Source: G963667675 sp964291545
GTDB taxonomy: Bacteria > Chloroflexota > Dehalococcoidia > Lucifugimonadales > UBA3495
Assembly (NCBI GenBank): GCA_964291545.2
Contig: OZ219860.1
Span: 682,001-746,000 of the forward strand
Length of the DNA stretch: 64,000 bases
Reading direction: 5' to 3'
Under the pieces are notes generated by a model. The model searched no databases. It worked only from the letters and a program-made list of their open reading frames with translations, and had not been told where the DNA came from. The position numbers and the translations under genes are program-made. Shown piece by piece: positions 38,113-46,341 of the stretch (position 1 is its first letter; each line of letters opens with the position of its first letter).

Positions 38113-39537
38113 ATGTCACCTGACATAACCTTCGGCACCGATGGCTGGCGCGCCGTCATTGCCCGGGACTTCACGTTCGACAACGTCGCCCGCTGCGCCC
38201 AGGGCCTCTCCGACTACCTCCACGCTCAGGGCACCGCAGCCAAGGGCCTCGTAGTCGGCTACGATACCCGGTTTCTCTCCCGCAATTTCGCTGAAACCGT
38301 CGCCCAGGTTGTCGCCGCCAACGGCATTACCGCCTATCTCTCACGCGATCCTGCACCCACTCCGGTGCTCAGCTTCAACGTCCTCCACCTGCAAGCCGCC
38401 GGCGCAGCCATCATCACCGCCAGCCACAACCCCGGCATCTGGAACGGCTTTAAGTTCAAACCCGAATACGCCGGCAGCGCCTCCCAGGAAATCACCGACG
38501 ACCTGGAGGCCGCCATCAATTCCGCTGGACAACCCCGGTCGCTCGGCATGGAACAGGCCCGCAGCCAGGGCCTGATAGTAGACGTCGATCCCGCTCCCCC
38601 TTACCTACAGCGCATCGAGTCCCTAGTTGACCTCCCAGCCATCCGCAGCGCCGGCCTCGACGTCTCAGTAGACGCCATGTTCGGCGCCGGCGGAGGTTAC
38701 CTGCCATCCATTCTCTCCGGCGGCGCCACCCGTGTGACTGAAATCAACGGCCGGCCCAATCCTGCATTTCCAGGCATGGCCCAACCCGAGCCGATAGCCT
38801 CCAATCTTTCCGCCCTCATTAGCCGCATCCAAGAACACAACTCATCCGTGGGTCTCGCCCTGGACGGCGACGCCGACCGCATCGGCGTCGTCGACGAGAA
38901 CGGCCGCTTTATCACTACTCTGGAAGTCTTCTCTCTCCTTGCCCTTTACCTTCTCGAGTTCAAGGGCCTCCGCGGCCCCCTGGTCAAGGGCGTCACTTCA
39001 TCCATCATGCTCAACAAATTGGGCAAACAGTTCGGCATAGAAGTACACGAGTTGCCCGTCGGCTTCAAGAACATCGGCCCCAAGATGTCCCAGGTCGACG
39101 CCCTGATAGCCGGAGAGGAAAGCGGCGGTTTTGCCTTCCGCGGCCACGTGCCGGAACGCGACGGCATCCTGAGCGGCCTCTACATACTGGAATACATGGC
39201 CCGCACAGGCAACTCGCCGTCCCAGCTGCTCGACCGCCTCTTTGACCGCGTTGGACCCCACGCCTTCCACCGCCGGGACCTGGTCTTTGACCCTGACGAC
39301 CGCTCGCGGCTGGAACAGCTCCTGGGAGACGGCGGCTTAACCGAGTTGGCGGGAATGCCTGTGCGTAACTCCGACCAGGTCGACGGCCGGAGGTTAGTCT
39401 TCGACGACGCTTGGCTCGCTGCCAGGTTCTCCGGTACCGAACCGCTGCTCCGCGTCTACGCCGAGGCCCCCAGCCCTGAAAAAGTGACGGCATTGCTCGA
39501 CGCCGCCGTCAGTTATCTGGGCCTCTCCTGTAGCTGA
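38113..39537 (+). CDS. phosphoglucomutase/phosphomannomutase family protein
   Basis: The 474-residue phosphohexomutase has the active-site serine loop TASHNPGIWNGFKFKP, the metal-binding DGDADRIGV, the sugar-binding GEESGGF and the phosphate-binding FSGTEPLLRVYAE. It interconverts hexose 1- and 6-phosphates; the sequence does not settle whether glucose, mannose or glucosamine is used. It is 40 bp downstream of metK and last in the operon before a hairpin terminator, so it may be cotranscribed with SAM genes without a functional link. Confidence 0.92.
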   Translation: MSPDITFGTDGWRAVIARDFTFDNVARCAQGLSDYLHAQGTAAKGLVVGYDTRFLSRNFAETVAQVVAANGITAYLSRDPAPTPVLSFNVLHLQAAGAAIITASHNPGIWNGFKFKPEYAGSASQEITDDLEAAINSAGQPRSLGMEQARSQGLIVDVDPAPPYLQRIESLVDLPAIRSAGLDVSVDAMFGAGGGYLPSILSGGATRVTEINGRPNPAFPGMAQPEPIASNLSALISRIQEHNSSVGLALDGDADRIGVVDENGRFITTLEVFSLLALYLLEFKGLRGPLVKGVTSSIMLNKLGKQFGIEVHELPVGFKNIGPKMSQVDALIAGEESGGFAFRGHVPERDGILSGLYILEYMARTGNSPSQLLDRLFDRVGPHAFHRRDLVFDPDDRSRLEQLLGDGGLTELAGMPVRNSDQVDGRRLVFDDAWLAARFSGTEPLLRVYAEAPSPEKVTALLDAAVSYLGLSCS

Positions 39538-39552
39538 CGTAAGCAATAAGAA

Positions 39553-39578
39553 ATGGCGGCGTCTTTAAACGCCGCCAT
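39553..39578. terminator. bidirectional hairpin terminator between the mutase gene and rpsI
   Basis: ATGGCGGCGT and ACGCCGCCAT form a 10-bp stem around CTTTAA. On the minus strand it is followed by TTCTT, so it should end the ribosomal transcript; on the plus strand no T run follows, and it would act as a weaker stop for the SAM operon. The two gene sets converge here. Confidence 0.75.
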
Positions 39579-39607
39579 GCTATTAGCTTACTGGGCTTTC
39601 CCCCAAA

Positions 39608-40027
39608 CTAACGTTTGGTGTACTGCGGAGCCCTGCGAGCCCGCTTCAGCCCGTACTTCTTGCTTTCCTTGATTCGCGCGTCCCGGGTGATCAGTCCTCG
39701 CCGCCTTAATGGGGCTTTCAGGCTGTCGTCGAAGGCCACCAACGCCCACGCTATGCCGTTTCGTATAGCCTGCGCCTGCGAATGCACCCCGCCTCCATTC
39801 ACTCGTACTACTACCCTGAACCTCGTGTTGGTCCCAGAGGCCCTGAACGCTTCCGTAACCGTCTCCTGCCACGGCTGCCAGTTGAAATACTCTTCCATCG
39901 GCTTGCTGTTGATTAGCACCAACCCGCCGCTCTCGTCCGGGTACAACCGTACCTTGGCCACCGAGGTCTTTCGTTTGCCGGTTCCGTAGTAGTATTGTTC
40001 GTCAACTGCCGTCTGTACCAAAGTCAA
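39608..40027 (-). CDS. rpsI: 30S ribosomal protein S9
   Basis: The 139-residue protein is the small-subunit head protein whose C-terminal tail reaches the P site. Conserved parts are YGTGKRKTSVAKVRLYPG-like start, MEEYFNWQPWQ, VRVNGGGVHSQAQAIRNGIAWAL and the Arg/Lys-rich end PQYTKR (KRAR repeats). The frame begins at a TTG at 40027, but AGGGG abuts that codon, so the next TTG at 40021 is better spaced. It is 3 bp after rplM, the usual L13-S9 pairing, and is the last gene of the supercluster. Confidence 0.95.
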   Translation of the reverse strand: MTLVQTAVDEQYYYGTGKRKTSVAKVRLYPDESGGLVLINSKPMEEYFNWQPWQETVTEAFRASGTNTRFRVVVRVNGGGVHSQAQAIRNGIAWALVAFDDSLKAPLRRRGLITRDARIKESKKYGLKRARRAPQYTKR

Positions 40028-40030
40028 CCC

Positions 40031-40477
40031 CTATTTTGCGTTTTCGGACTGGCCTGCGCCCACCTGCGCCTGGTGCGGATGCTCGGCTCCCGCATACACC
40101 TTCAACCTGCGCAGCATCTGCCTTCCCTGGTGGTTCCTGGGCAGCATCCCTTTCACCGCCAGGGTGATGACCCGCTCCGGGTGGCGCTCCAACACGTCCC
40201 TCAGCTTGAACGATTTCAGGTTCCCCACATAGCCGCTGTGCCTATAGTACATCTTCTGCAGCAACTTGCGGCCAGTGACCCTTACCCGCGCCGCGTTGAC
40301 TACGATAACGTAGTCCCCCACCGGCGTATGCGGCGTGTAGGTCGGCTTGTCTTTCCCCTGCAATGCCACCGATATGTCCCGCGCTACCCGGCCCAGTACC
40401 AGGCCCGTTGCATCGATAACCCGCCAGTTGGCGGGCGTCTCCCCTGGCTTGGGGAAATATGTGCTGGTTCGTTTCAT
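40031..40477 (-). CDS. rplM: 50S ribosomal protein L13
   Basis: A 148-residue assembly protein of the large subunit. Conserved parts are WRVIDATGLVLGRVARDISVALQGKDKPTYTPH and GDYVIVVNAARVRVTGRK, GMLPRNHQGRQMLRRLKVYAG. Its ATG overlaps the truA stop (ATGA), so translation of the two is coupled. Confidence 0.96.
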   Translation of the reverse strand: MKRTSTYFPKPGETPANWRVIDATGLVLGRVARDISVALQGKDKPTYTPHTPVGDYVIVVNAARVRVTGRKLLQKMYYRHSGYVGNLKSFKLRDVLERHPERVITLAVKGMLPRNHQGRQMLRRLKVYAGAEHPHQAQVGAGQSENAK

Positions 40478-41325
40478 CTTGATGCCAGTCCCTGGACCTC
40501 CCAGGACTCCTCTCTATCTTCTTCGTCCGGCCATCCGCCGGGATACGATACCTTCACTAAGCACAGGCCGTGGGCTGGAAGCGTCGCCTCCGCCGGGGTC
40601 TCTCCCCGCAGTACGCGGTCGACGCTGTCCTCAGGCTCCCTGCCTTTTCCAATATCGACCAGCATGGCGTTGACCCTGCGGATTTGGTGCCGCAAAAACC
40701 CGTTTGCCTCTGCCTCGATTACTACTTTCGAATCTCCCTCTTTCCAAACATCCCAGCGGCGGACCTGCCGCACCGTGCTCTTGTCCTCCGGCAGCCCCGA
40801 GCTGAAGACCCTGAAGTCGTGTCTGCCGATAAGGCTCTCTGCCGCCGCCGCCATCCTGTCTATGTCCAGGTTTTCTTTCACCCACAACCGTGTGTGCCGC
40901 AGCAGCGGAGAAGGCCACTCTCGGTTCAATATATTGTACCTGTATGTCCGTCCCAGGGCGTCCCTTCGAGAATTGAACTCCGGTCCAACCTCGTAGGCGT
41001 TCAAGACCCGCACGTCCCAGGGCAGATAGTAGTTCATCGCCCTTGGAAAACTTCCTACCAGGTGCCGGCTGCTGGTAACGAAGTCCACCACCTGTCCCTT
41101 GGCATGGGCCCCCGAGTCCGTCCTGCTTGCGCCCCGGATTCGGATAGCCTCCCCCGTGAACCGCGCCAAGCTTTTTTCGATCTCTCCTTGAATTGTCGGC
41201 TGCCCCGCCTGCAATTGAAACCCGGCGTAGTTGCTCCCGTCGTACTCCAGGATTAACGCCAGTCGCCTTGCCGCAGGGTCTTTCTCCTCCAATTTCGTAG
41301 GTTCTGATTCCAACGTCCGGGACAT
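40474..41325 (-). CDS. truA: tRNA pseudouridine(38-40) synthase
   Basis: The 283-residue enzyme isomerises uridines 38-40 in the tRNA anticodon stem. The catalytic Asp is in GASRTDSGAHAKGQVV; other motifs are LEYDGSNYAGFQLQ near the N terminus, RYNILN and FLRHQIRRVNAMLVDIGKG. Residues 1-25 before the RLALILEYDG start are extra and charged. It lies between rplQ and rplM, a common arrangement in bacteria with this extended alpha operon. Confidence 0.95.
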   Translation of the reverse strand: MSRTLESEPTKLEEKDPAARRLALILEYDGSNYAGFQLQAGQPTIQGEIEKSLARFTGEAIRIRGASRTDSGAHAKGQVVDFVTSSRHLVGSFPRAMNYYLPWDVRVLNAYEVGPEFNSRRDALGRTYRYNILNREWPSPLLRHTRLWVKENLDIDRMAAAAESLIGRHDFRVFSSGLPEDKSTVRQVRRWDVWKEGDSKVVIEAEANGFLRHQIRRVNAMLVDIGKGREPEDSVDRVLRGETPAEATLPAHGLCLVKVSYPGGWPDEEDREESWEVQGLASR

Positions 41326-41362
41326 ATGACGGAACTCGTTGCCCTTAGTCCAACGCCCTCGG

Positions 41363-41716
41363 TCACACCAGTTCGATCATCGCCATTGCTGCCGAGTCCC
41401 CTTGGCGGCGGCCAAGCTTTGTGATTCGGGTATAACCGCCGGCCCGGTCCTCGTATCTGCCGGCTACGTCGTCGAACAGCTTCTCGATTGCATCTTTGTT
41501 CGGCAGCTTCGCCAGGGCCAGGCGCCGGTGGTGCAGCGTTCCCTTTTTCCCGTGGGTAATCAGCTTCTCTGTGAACACCCGCGTTTCTTGGGCTTTGGCC
41601 AGCGTGGTCGTGATCCTCTCATGCCGGATTAAGTCCGCCGCCAATCCCCGCAGCAACGCCGTCCGCTGGTCCCGGTATCGGCTTAATTTCCTGCCCGCTA
41701 TGCGGTGCGATGCCAT
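41363..41716 (-). CDS. rplQ: 50S ribosomal protein L17
   Basis: A 117-residue large-subunit protein near the exit tunnel. The start MASHRIAGRKLSRYRDQRTALLRGLAADLI and the LAKAQETRVFTEKLITHGKKG stretch are diagnostic. It begins 5 bp after rpoA, the standard alpha-operon order. Confidence 0.96.
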   Translation of the reverse strand: MASHRIAGRKLSRYRDQRTALLRGLAADLIRHERITTTLAKAQETRVFTEKLITHGKKGTLHHRRLALAKLPNKDAIEKLFDDVAGRYEDRAGGYTRITKLGRRQGDSAAMAMIELV

Positions 41717-41721
41717 GTCGC

Positions 41722-42921
41722 CTACGACTCCTTTTCCTCTTCCTCGTCGTCAGCCCAGTCCTCATCGTCGTCTTCATCTGCATCCAAGGCGCCTGATTCT
41801 CCTTGGAAGTCCTGCAATTCCTCGCCGGTCGGCGCAGCCCCGGCCGCGCTGTCGTCGCCCATGAGCTCTCCGATGTCGGCCGGCGACAAGTCTTCTGCAA
41901 CCACCGCTGCCGACGGCGATTCGAGGCCGTCTCTGTCTTGTGCTCCGTCCCGGCTTTGCGTCAGGCCGCGGGCCTCCAACTTCTCTTTTAATTCCTTCAA
42001 CGACTTCTCGCCAAAGTTCCGGATCTTCACCAACTCCTCGTCCGTCATCTCCAGCACTTCGCCGACCTTGTTGATGTTCGCCCGCTTCAAGCAATTCAGC
42101 GTCCTCGGCGACAGTTCCAGCCTCTCTACCGGCGTCTGGTACACCTCGGGCGACACGGAAAGTGGCGGACGCTCCGTCCCAGCCTCGGCAGCCCGGTCCA
42201 AATTCGTGAACAAGAAGAAGTGGTTCACCAGGTGGTCTGCTGCCTCGCGCACCGCCTCCACTGGCTTGATCGTCCCATCGGTCCACACTTCCAGTTCCAG
42301 GCGCTCGTAGTCCGTCACCTGGCCCACCCTGGTGCGCTTCACGTCGTAGTTGACCTTCCGCACTGGGTTGAAGATGGCGTCCAGCGGCAGCACCCCCAAA
42401 GGCGGGTTTTCCCCATCGTCCAATTGCGGCGCCCTCTGGTAGCCCACTCCCTGTTCCACGTTGAACTCAATCGACAGTTGCGATTCCTGCGAGTCCAAAG
42501 TGGCCAGGTGCAACTGCGGGTTCACGATTTCAAAGTCGCTCGACGTAGAAATGTCACCGGCGCATACCCTTCCTTCCCCGGTCACGTCCAGCCGCATCTT
42601 CCCCGGCCTGCTGGACTGCGCCCGGATTCGGATGCGCTTGATGTTCAGCAGCAGCTCCATAACCTCTTCTTTTACGCCTTGGATCGCAGTGTACTCGTGC
42701 ACCACGTCCTCGATTTTCACCCAGGTTATCGCGCTGCCCTTTGTCGAGCTCAACAATATCCGCCGCATGGGGTTGCCTATCGTCAGGCCAAATCCCCTCT
42801 GCAGCGGCTCCACCGCCACCTTCCCGTACGTATCGTCCGAATCTATGACCCGGATGATCGGCTTCAGGGAAGTCTGTTCCCCCTCCATCGGCGTGGTGGG
42901 AATCAAAAAGGTGTCCAGCAT
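41722..42921 (-). CDS. rpoA: RNA polymerase alpha subunit with an acidic C-terminal tail
   Basis: The 399-residue subunit has the assembly domain (GFGLTIGNPMRRILLSSTKGSAIT, TVGRVCAGDI-like turn) and the C-terminal DNA/activator-binding domain (VERLELSPRTLNCLKRANINKVGEVLEMTDEELVKIRNFGEKSLKELKEKL). Typical alpha subunits end soon after that helix at 310-330 residues. Here about 77 more residues follow, rich in Asp, Glu, Ser and Ala, ending in a run such as EDDDEDWADDEEEE. The tail could affect promoter or factor contacts of the C-terminal domain; no function is known. Confidence 0.96.
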   Translation of the reverse strand: MLDTFLIPTTPMEGEQTSLKPIIRVIDSDDTYGKVAVEPLQRGFGLTIGNPMRRILLSSTKGSAITWVKIEDVVHEYTAIQGVKEEVMELLLNIKRIRIRAQSSRPGKMRLDVTGEGRVCAGDISTSSDFEIVNPQLHLATLDSQESQLSIEFNVEQGVGYQRAPQLDDGENPPLGVLPLDAIFNPVRKVNYDVKRTRVGQVTDYERLELEVWTDGTIKPVEAVREAADHLVNHFFLFTNLDRAAEAGTERPPLSVSPEVYQTPVERLELSPRTLNCLKRANINKVGEVLEMTDEELVKIRNFGEKSLKELKEKLEARGLTQSRDGAQDRDGLESPSAAVVAEDLSPADIGELMGDDSAAGAAPTGEELQDFQGESGALDADEDDDEDWADDEEEEKES

Positions 42922-42929
42922 TGGGTCCT

Positions 42930-43556
42930 CTACCTCGAGTAAAACTCTACTATCAAACGGGAATTAATGTTCTGCTGCAGGTCTTCTTCCGCAGGCAACG
43001 TGTTGACTGTCCCCTTCATTTCCGATTGGTCGAGACTCAGCCACGCCGGTATCGGACGCTTGGGTATGTCCTCTGTCCTTTCCTTGAAGAAGTCCGTACC
43101 CTTGACGCTCTCCTTCCAGGTTATCTCATCACCCGCGCTGACCTGGTAGGAAGGAATATCGTTCTTGGTCCCGTTCACCGCAAAATGTCCGTGGCGCACC
43201 AACTGCCGCGCCTGCTTGCGGGAGTCGGCAAATCCCAGCAGGAATATTACGTTGTCAAATCGCCGTTCCAGCGACCGCAGCAGGTTCACGCCTGTTATCC
43301 CCGGCGAATTGAACGCCTCTGTCATGTACCGTCGGAACTGCGATTCCAGCACTCCGTAGATATACTTCGCTTTCTGCTTTTCCAGCAGGTGAATCCCATA
43401 CTCCGACGGCCTGCGCCGCCTGCGCGATTGGTCACCGGGGGGCGTACGCCTGCGTTCGAACGCGCATCGCGGGGTAAAGCACCGCTCCCCCTTTAAGAAC
43501 AACTTCTCGCCGGCCCTCCGGCACAACCTGCATGATGGTCCTGTATATCTGCCCAT
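42930..43556 (-). CDS. rpsD: 30S ribosomal protein S4
   Basis: A 208-residue primary 16S rRNA-binding protein. Cysteines in CRLCRR and CFTPRC give the zinc-type N-terminus; the S4 RNA-binding domain is LERRFDNVIFLLGFADSRKQARQLVRHGHFAVNG. The gene is 8 bp before rpoA. Confidence 0.96.
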   Translation of the reverse strand: MGRYTGPSCRLCRRAGEKLFLKGERCFTPRCAFERRRTPPGDQSRRRRRPSEYGIHLLEKQKAKYIYGVLESQFRRYMTEAFNSPGITGVNLLRSLERRFDNVIFLLGFADSRKQARQLVRHGHFAVNGTKNDIPSYQVSAGDEITWKESVKGTDFFKERTEDIPKRPIPAWLSLDQSEMKGTVNTLPAEEDLQQNINSRLIVEFYSR

Positions 43557-43568
43557 GAGTCTGGTTGA

Positions 43569-43952
43569 CTACACTCTCCTTCGTTTTGGCGGCCGGCACC
43601 CGTTGTGGGGAATCCGCGTCACGTCCCTAATGCTCGTCACCACCAAGCCTACTCCCTGCAGCGAGCGGATGGCCGCTTCCCGTCCCGCTCCGGGGCCCTT
43701 AATCATCACGTCGATGTGGCGCATACCCTGGTCTATGCCCTTGCGCCCCGCCTGCTCTGCCGCCCGCTGGGCCGCAAATGCGGTGCCCTTTCGTGAGCCC
43801 TTGAACCCCACCGTCCCGGCGCTGGCCGCGCATATCACGCCGCCCTGCTGGTCCGTGATGCTGATTAGCGTGTTGTTGAACGTCGAATATATGTATGCTT
43901 TGCCGTGTGGCACGTTCCGGCGTTCCCGTCGTCTGGACCTGGTTCTGGCCAT
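43569..43952 (-). CDS. rpsK: 30S ribosomal protein S11
   Basis: This platform protein contacts the mRNA near the E site. Conserved are HGKAYIYSTFNNTLISITDQQG, FKGSRKGTAFAAQRAAEQA and the end RIPHNGCRPPKRRRV. The frame extends to 44000, overlapping rpsM, but the ATG at 43952 (MARTRSRRRERR) is preferred: it leaves a 10-bp gap and gives 127 residues, the normal length. Confidence 0.95.
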   Translation of the reverse strand: MARTRSRRRERRNVPHGKAYIYSTFNNTLISITDQQGGVICAASAGTVGFKGSRKGTAFAAQRAAEQAGRKGIDQGMRHIDVMIKGPGAGREAAIRSLQGVGLVVTSIRDVTRIPHNGCRPPKRRRV

Positions 43953-43962
43953 ATAAGCTCTC

Positions 43963-44355
43963 CTACTTCTTGCCGCCCGTCCGCCGTCCCCGGCCCGCAA
44001 CCGTCCGGCGCGGCCCCTTGCGGCTTCGGGCGTTGGTCCGCGTTCGCTGCCCGTGCGCCGGCAGGCCCCGCCGGTGTCGCAGGCCGCGGTACGACCCGAT
44101 CTCTATCAACCGTCGTATGTTCTGGTTGACTTCCCTCCGCAGGTCTCCCTCCGCGGTGTACTCCTTGTCCACCAGTTCACGGATACGGTCCACCTGCGCC
44201 TCGGAAAGCTCGCTCATCCGCGGCGGAAGCTCCGGGTCTATTTCCGCCTTTGTCAATATTTGCTTGGCTATTGCTGGGCCCACACCGTAGATGCTCCGCA
44301 GCGCCACGTGCGCCTTCTTCCGGTCGGGTACGTCTACTCCGGCTATACGAACCAT
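43963..44355 (-). CDS. rpsM: 30S ribosomal protein S13
   Basis: A 130-residue head protein at the subunit bridge to 23S rRNA. Diagnostic parts are MVRIAGVDVPDRKKAHVALRSIYGVGPA, YRGLRHRRGLPAHGQRTRTNARSRKG and a basic tail ending GGKK. It is 22 bp after rpmJ. Confidence 0.96.
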   Translation of the reverse strand: MVRIAGVDVPDRKKAHVALRSIYGVGPAIAKQILTKAEIDPELPPRMSELSEAQVDRIRELVDKEYTAEGDLRREVNQNIRRLIEIGSYRGLRHRRGLPAHGQRTRTNARSRKGPRRTVAGRGRRTGGKK

Positions 44356-44377
44356 CGCCCTCTCCTGTTGCCTGCCT

Positions 44378-44491
44378 CTATCCTTGCCGCTGGGAATGCC
44401 GCGGATTCGAGCAAATTATCCGAATCACGCCCTTCCGCTTGATCACCCGGCAGTTATCGCACCTGGGTTTTACCGATGCTGAGACCCTCAT
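44378..44491 (-). CDS. rpmJ: 50S ribosomal protein L36
   Basis: A 37-residue protein between infA and rpsM reads MRVSASVKPRCDNCRVIKRK and ends in NPRHSQRQG. Cys11, Cys14, Cys27 and His32 form the zinc knuckle of the metal-binding L36 form. Position and motif leave little doubt, although the gene is short. Confidence 0.93.
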   Translation of the reverse strand: MRVSASVKPRCDNCRVIKRKGVIRIICSNPRHSQRQG

Positions 44492-44509
44492 AATTCCGTC
44501 GCCTGCTGT

Positions 44510-44728
44510 TTATTTGAACCTGTAGGTTATCCGGCCTCGACTCAGGTCGTAGGGCGAAAGCTCCACCAACACTCGGTCACCCGGCAGCACTCGAATAAAA
44601 TGCTTGCGGATTTTCCCCGAAACGTGCGCCAGCACCTTGTGGTCGTTCGGCAGTTCCACCCGGAACATCCCATTGGGTAGAGCCTCCCTCACGCTCGCTT
44701 CCACTTCTATCGCCTGCTTCTTAGCCAT
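44510..44728 (-). CDS. infA: translation initiation factor IF-1
   Basis: A 72-residue OB-fold protein that binds the ribosomal A site during initiation. FRVELPNDHKVLAHVSGKIRKHFIRVLPGDRVLVELSPYDLSRGRITYRFK is split over the five strands, all conserved. It sits between map and rpmJ as in many spc operons. Confidence 0.96.
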   Translation of the reverse strand: MAKKQAIEVEASVREALPNGMFRVELPNDHKVLAHVSGKIRKHFIRVLPGDRVLVELSPYDLSRGRITYRFK

Positions 44729-44759
44729 AAGCTCCCTCTATTTTGTTGGCTGGCTCCTC

Positions 44760-45566
44760 TCAAACGTGTTTCGTCAAGATCTCCGGCCCGTCCTCCGTAA
44801 TCGCTATCGTGTGCTCGAAGTGAGCGGAAAGTTTGCCGTCCGCGGTGACCACGGTCCACTGGTCGTCCAAGATCCGCGTACGCCAGTCCCCCATGTTCAA
44901 CATGGGCTCTATCGCTATGCACATTCCCGGCCTGAGCAGGGGCCCCATTCCCGGCTGCCCGTAGTTCGGCACTTGAGGGTCCTCGTGTAGGAACCTTCCT
45001 ATGCCGTGTCCCACGAACTCCCGCACCACGCCGTAGCCCCTGGTCTCGCCATATTCTTGGACGGCCGCGCCTATGTCGCCAATCCTGTTTCCCGGCAGCG
45101 ACGCCTTGATTCCCTCTTCCAGGCTCTGCTGCGTCGCCGTCATTAGTGCTGCTACTTCCTCGTCCACCTCTCCAACAGCCATAGTTACTGCCGCATCCCC
45201 AATAAGGCCGCCCAGCGTCGCACCCACGTCCACTTTGACTATGTCCCCTTCTTTAAGAACTCGCTTGCTGGGGATCCCGTGAACGATCTCCTCGTTTACC
45301 GACGTACAGATGTTCCCGGGAAACCCCCGGTATCCCTTGAACGTCGGCTTCGCGCCGTGCCGGGTTATCTCCTCGTACGCCACCTGGTCCAACTCTTTGG
45401 TGCTGATCCCAGGCTCCACCGTCCGCTTCAACAGCGTCAGCACTGAACCGACGATCGCGCCGGCCTCCCGCATCATATCCATTTCCTGGGGTGATTTTAT
45501 CGTTATCCCCCCGGTATACGTCGATGCGGAGTTGGACGCAGTTTCTATTTTTTGGTTCCGATTCAC
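44760..45566 (-). CDS. map: methionine aminopeptidase, type I
   Basis: The enzyme removes the initiator methionine. Metal ligands are visible in KVDVGATLGGLIGDAA (two Asp), FVGHGIGRFLHEDP (His), AIEPML (Glu) and FEHTIAI (Glu); HGIPSKR carries the conserved upstream His. The open frame runs to an ATG at 45638 through a GC-rich palindrome. The GTG at 45566 is chosen because it shortens the non-conserved leader before ITIKSPQEMDMMREAG, but it has only a weak ribosome-binding site, so the start is uncertain. Confidence 0.93.
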   Translation of the reverse strand: MNRNQKIETASNSASTYTGGITIKSPQEMDMMREAGAIVGSVLTLLKRTVEPGISTKELDQVAYEEITRHGAKPTFKGYRGFPGNICTSVNEEIVHGIPSKRVLKEGDIVKVDVGATLGGLIGDAAVTMAVGEVDEEVAALMTATQQSLEEGIKASLPGNRIGDIGAAVQEYGETRGYGVVREFVGHGIGRFLHEDPQVPNYGQPGMGPLLRPGMCIAIEPMLNMGDWRTRILDDQWTVVTADGKLSAHFEHTIAITEDGPEILTKHV

Positions 45567-45654
45567 CCTGTTTATTCTACTCTTGAATCCGAATCTTGGA
45601 TACCCTGACCCTGCCCGCGCAGGCAGGTGAGACCCCATTCCAGCGGACGGGTTA

Positions 45655-46338
45655 TCACCGCTGCAATGCCTCCAGCAATCGCTCGTTTACGGCCTCTATG
45701 CTCCCCAGGCCCTCGACTTCCACCAACAGCTCTCTATCCCGGTAGAACTCCAGCACCGGCATGGTCTCGTTTCGGTACACTGCAATCCGCTGCGCCACCG
45801 CTTCGGGGCTGTCGTCCGCCCTCTGGTAAAGCTCCCCGCCGCACTGGTCGCATTCCAACTTTCTGGCTTCCGCAGTTCCTTGGCCGTTTCCGTTTCCCGG
45901 TATAAGCTCGATGTTGTGCGGCGCCTGGCACTGTCGGCAACTGTAACGGCCGCCCAGACGGCGCAACAGTTCATCCTCGGACAACTCGATGTGCACTATC
46001 GCGTCCAATCCCCTGGACTGCTGTCCCAAGGCTTCATCCAAAGCCTCCGCCTGGTGGGTGTTCCTCGGAAACCCGTCCAATATGAATCCCTCTTCTTTGT
46101 CCAGCGCCAACACCTTGTCCAAGATGATGTCTATGGTCACCTCGTCCGGCACCAGCAGTCCCTTCTCCATAAACTCAGCCGCCTTAAGCCCCAGCGGCGT
46201 ACGTTCTTTCAAGTTATGCCGGAATAGGTCCCCCGACGAGATATGCGCCACACCCCACTTGTCTTTCAGTATCTGCGCCTGGGTCCCCTTGCCGGCTCCC
46301 GGAGGACCGAACAGGCCAATTCTGACCTCTTCCGTCAC
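45655..46338 (-). CDS. adk: adenylate kinase
   Basis: The 227-residue long-lid enzyme equilibrates ATP, ADP and AMP. It has the P-loop GPPGAGKGTQ, DGFPRNTHQAEAL, and a lid with a Cys4 zinc site (CRQC and CDQC, with a longer than usual Gly/Asn-rich insert between them). It starts with GTG, 3 bp after the secY stop codon. Confidence 0.96.
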   Translation of the reverse strand: MTEEVRIGLFGPPGAGKGTQAQILKDKWGVAHISSGDLFRHNLKERTPLGLKAAEFMEKGLLVPDEVTIDIILDKVLALDKEEGFILDGFPRNTHQAEALDEALGQQSRGLDAIVHIELSEDELLRRLGGRYSCRQCQAPHNIELIPGNGNGQGTAEARKLECDQCGGELYQRADDSPEAVAQRIAVYRNETMPVLEFYRDRELLVEVEGLGSIEAVNERLLEALQR

Positions 46339-46341
46339 CGG

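Noticed and set aside
45605..45632. GC-rich palindrome between adk and map (CTGCC/GGCAG) considered as a terminator
   Set aside because: There is no T run after it on either strand, and the operon clearly continues; it is probably a dispersed short repeat.
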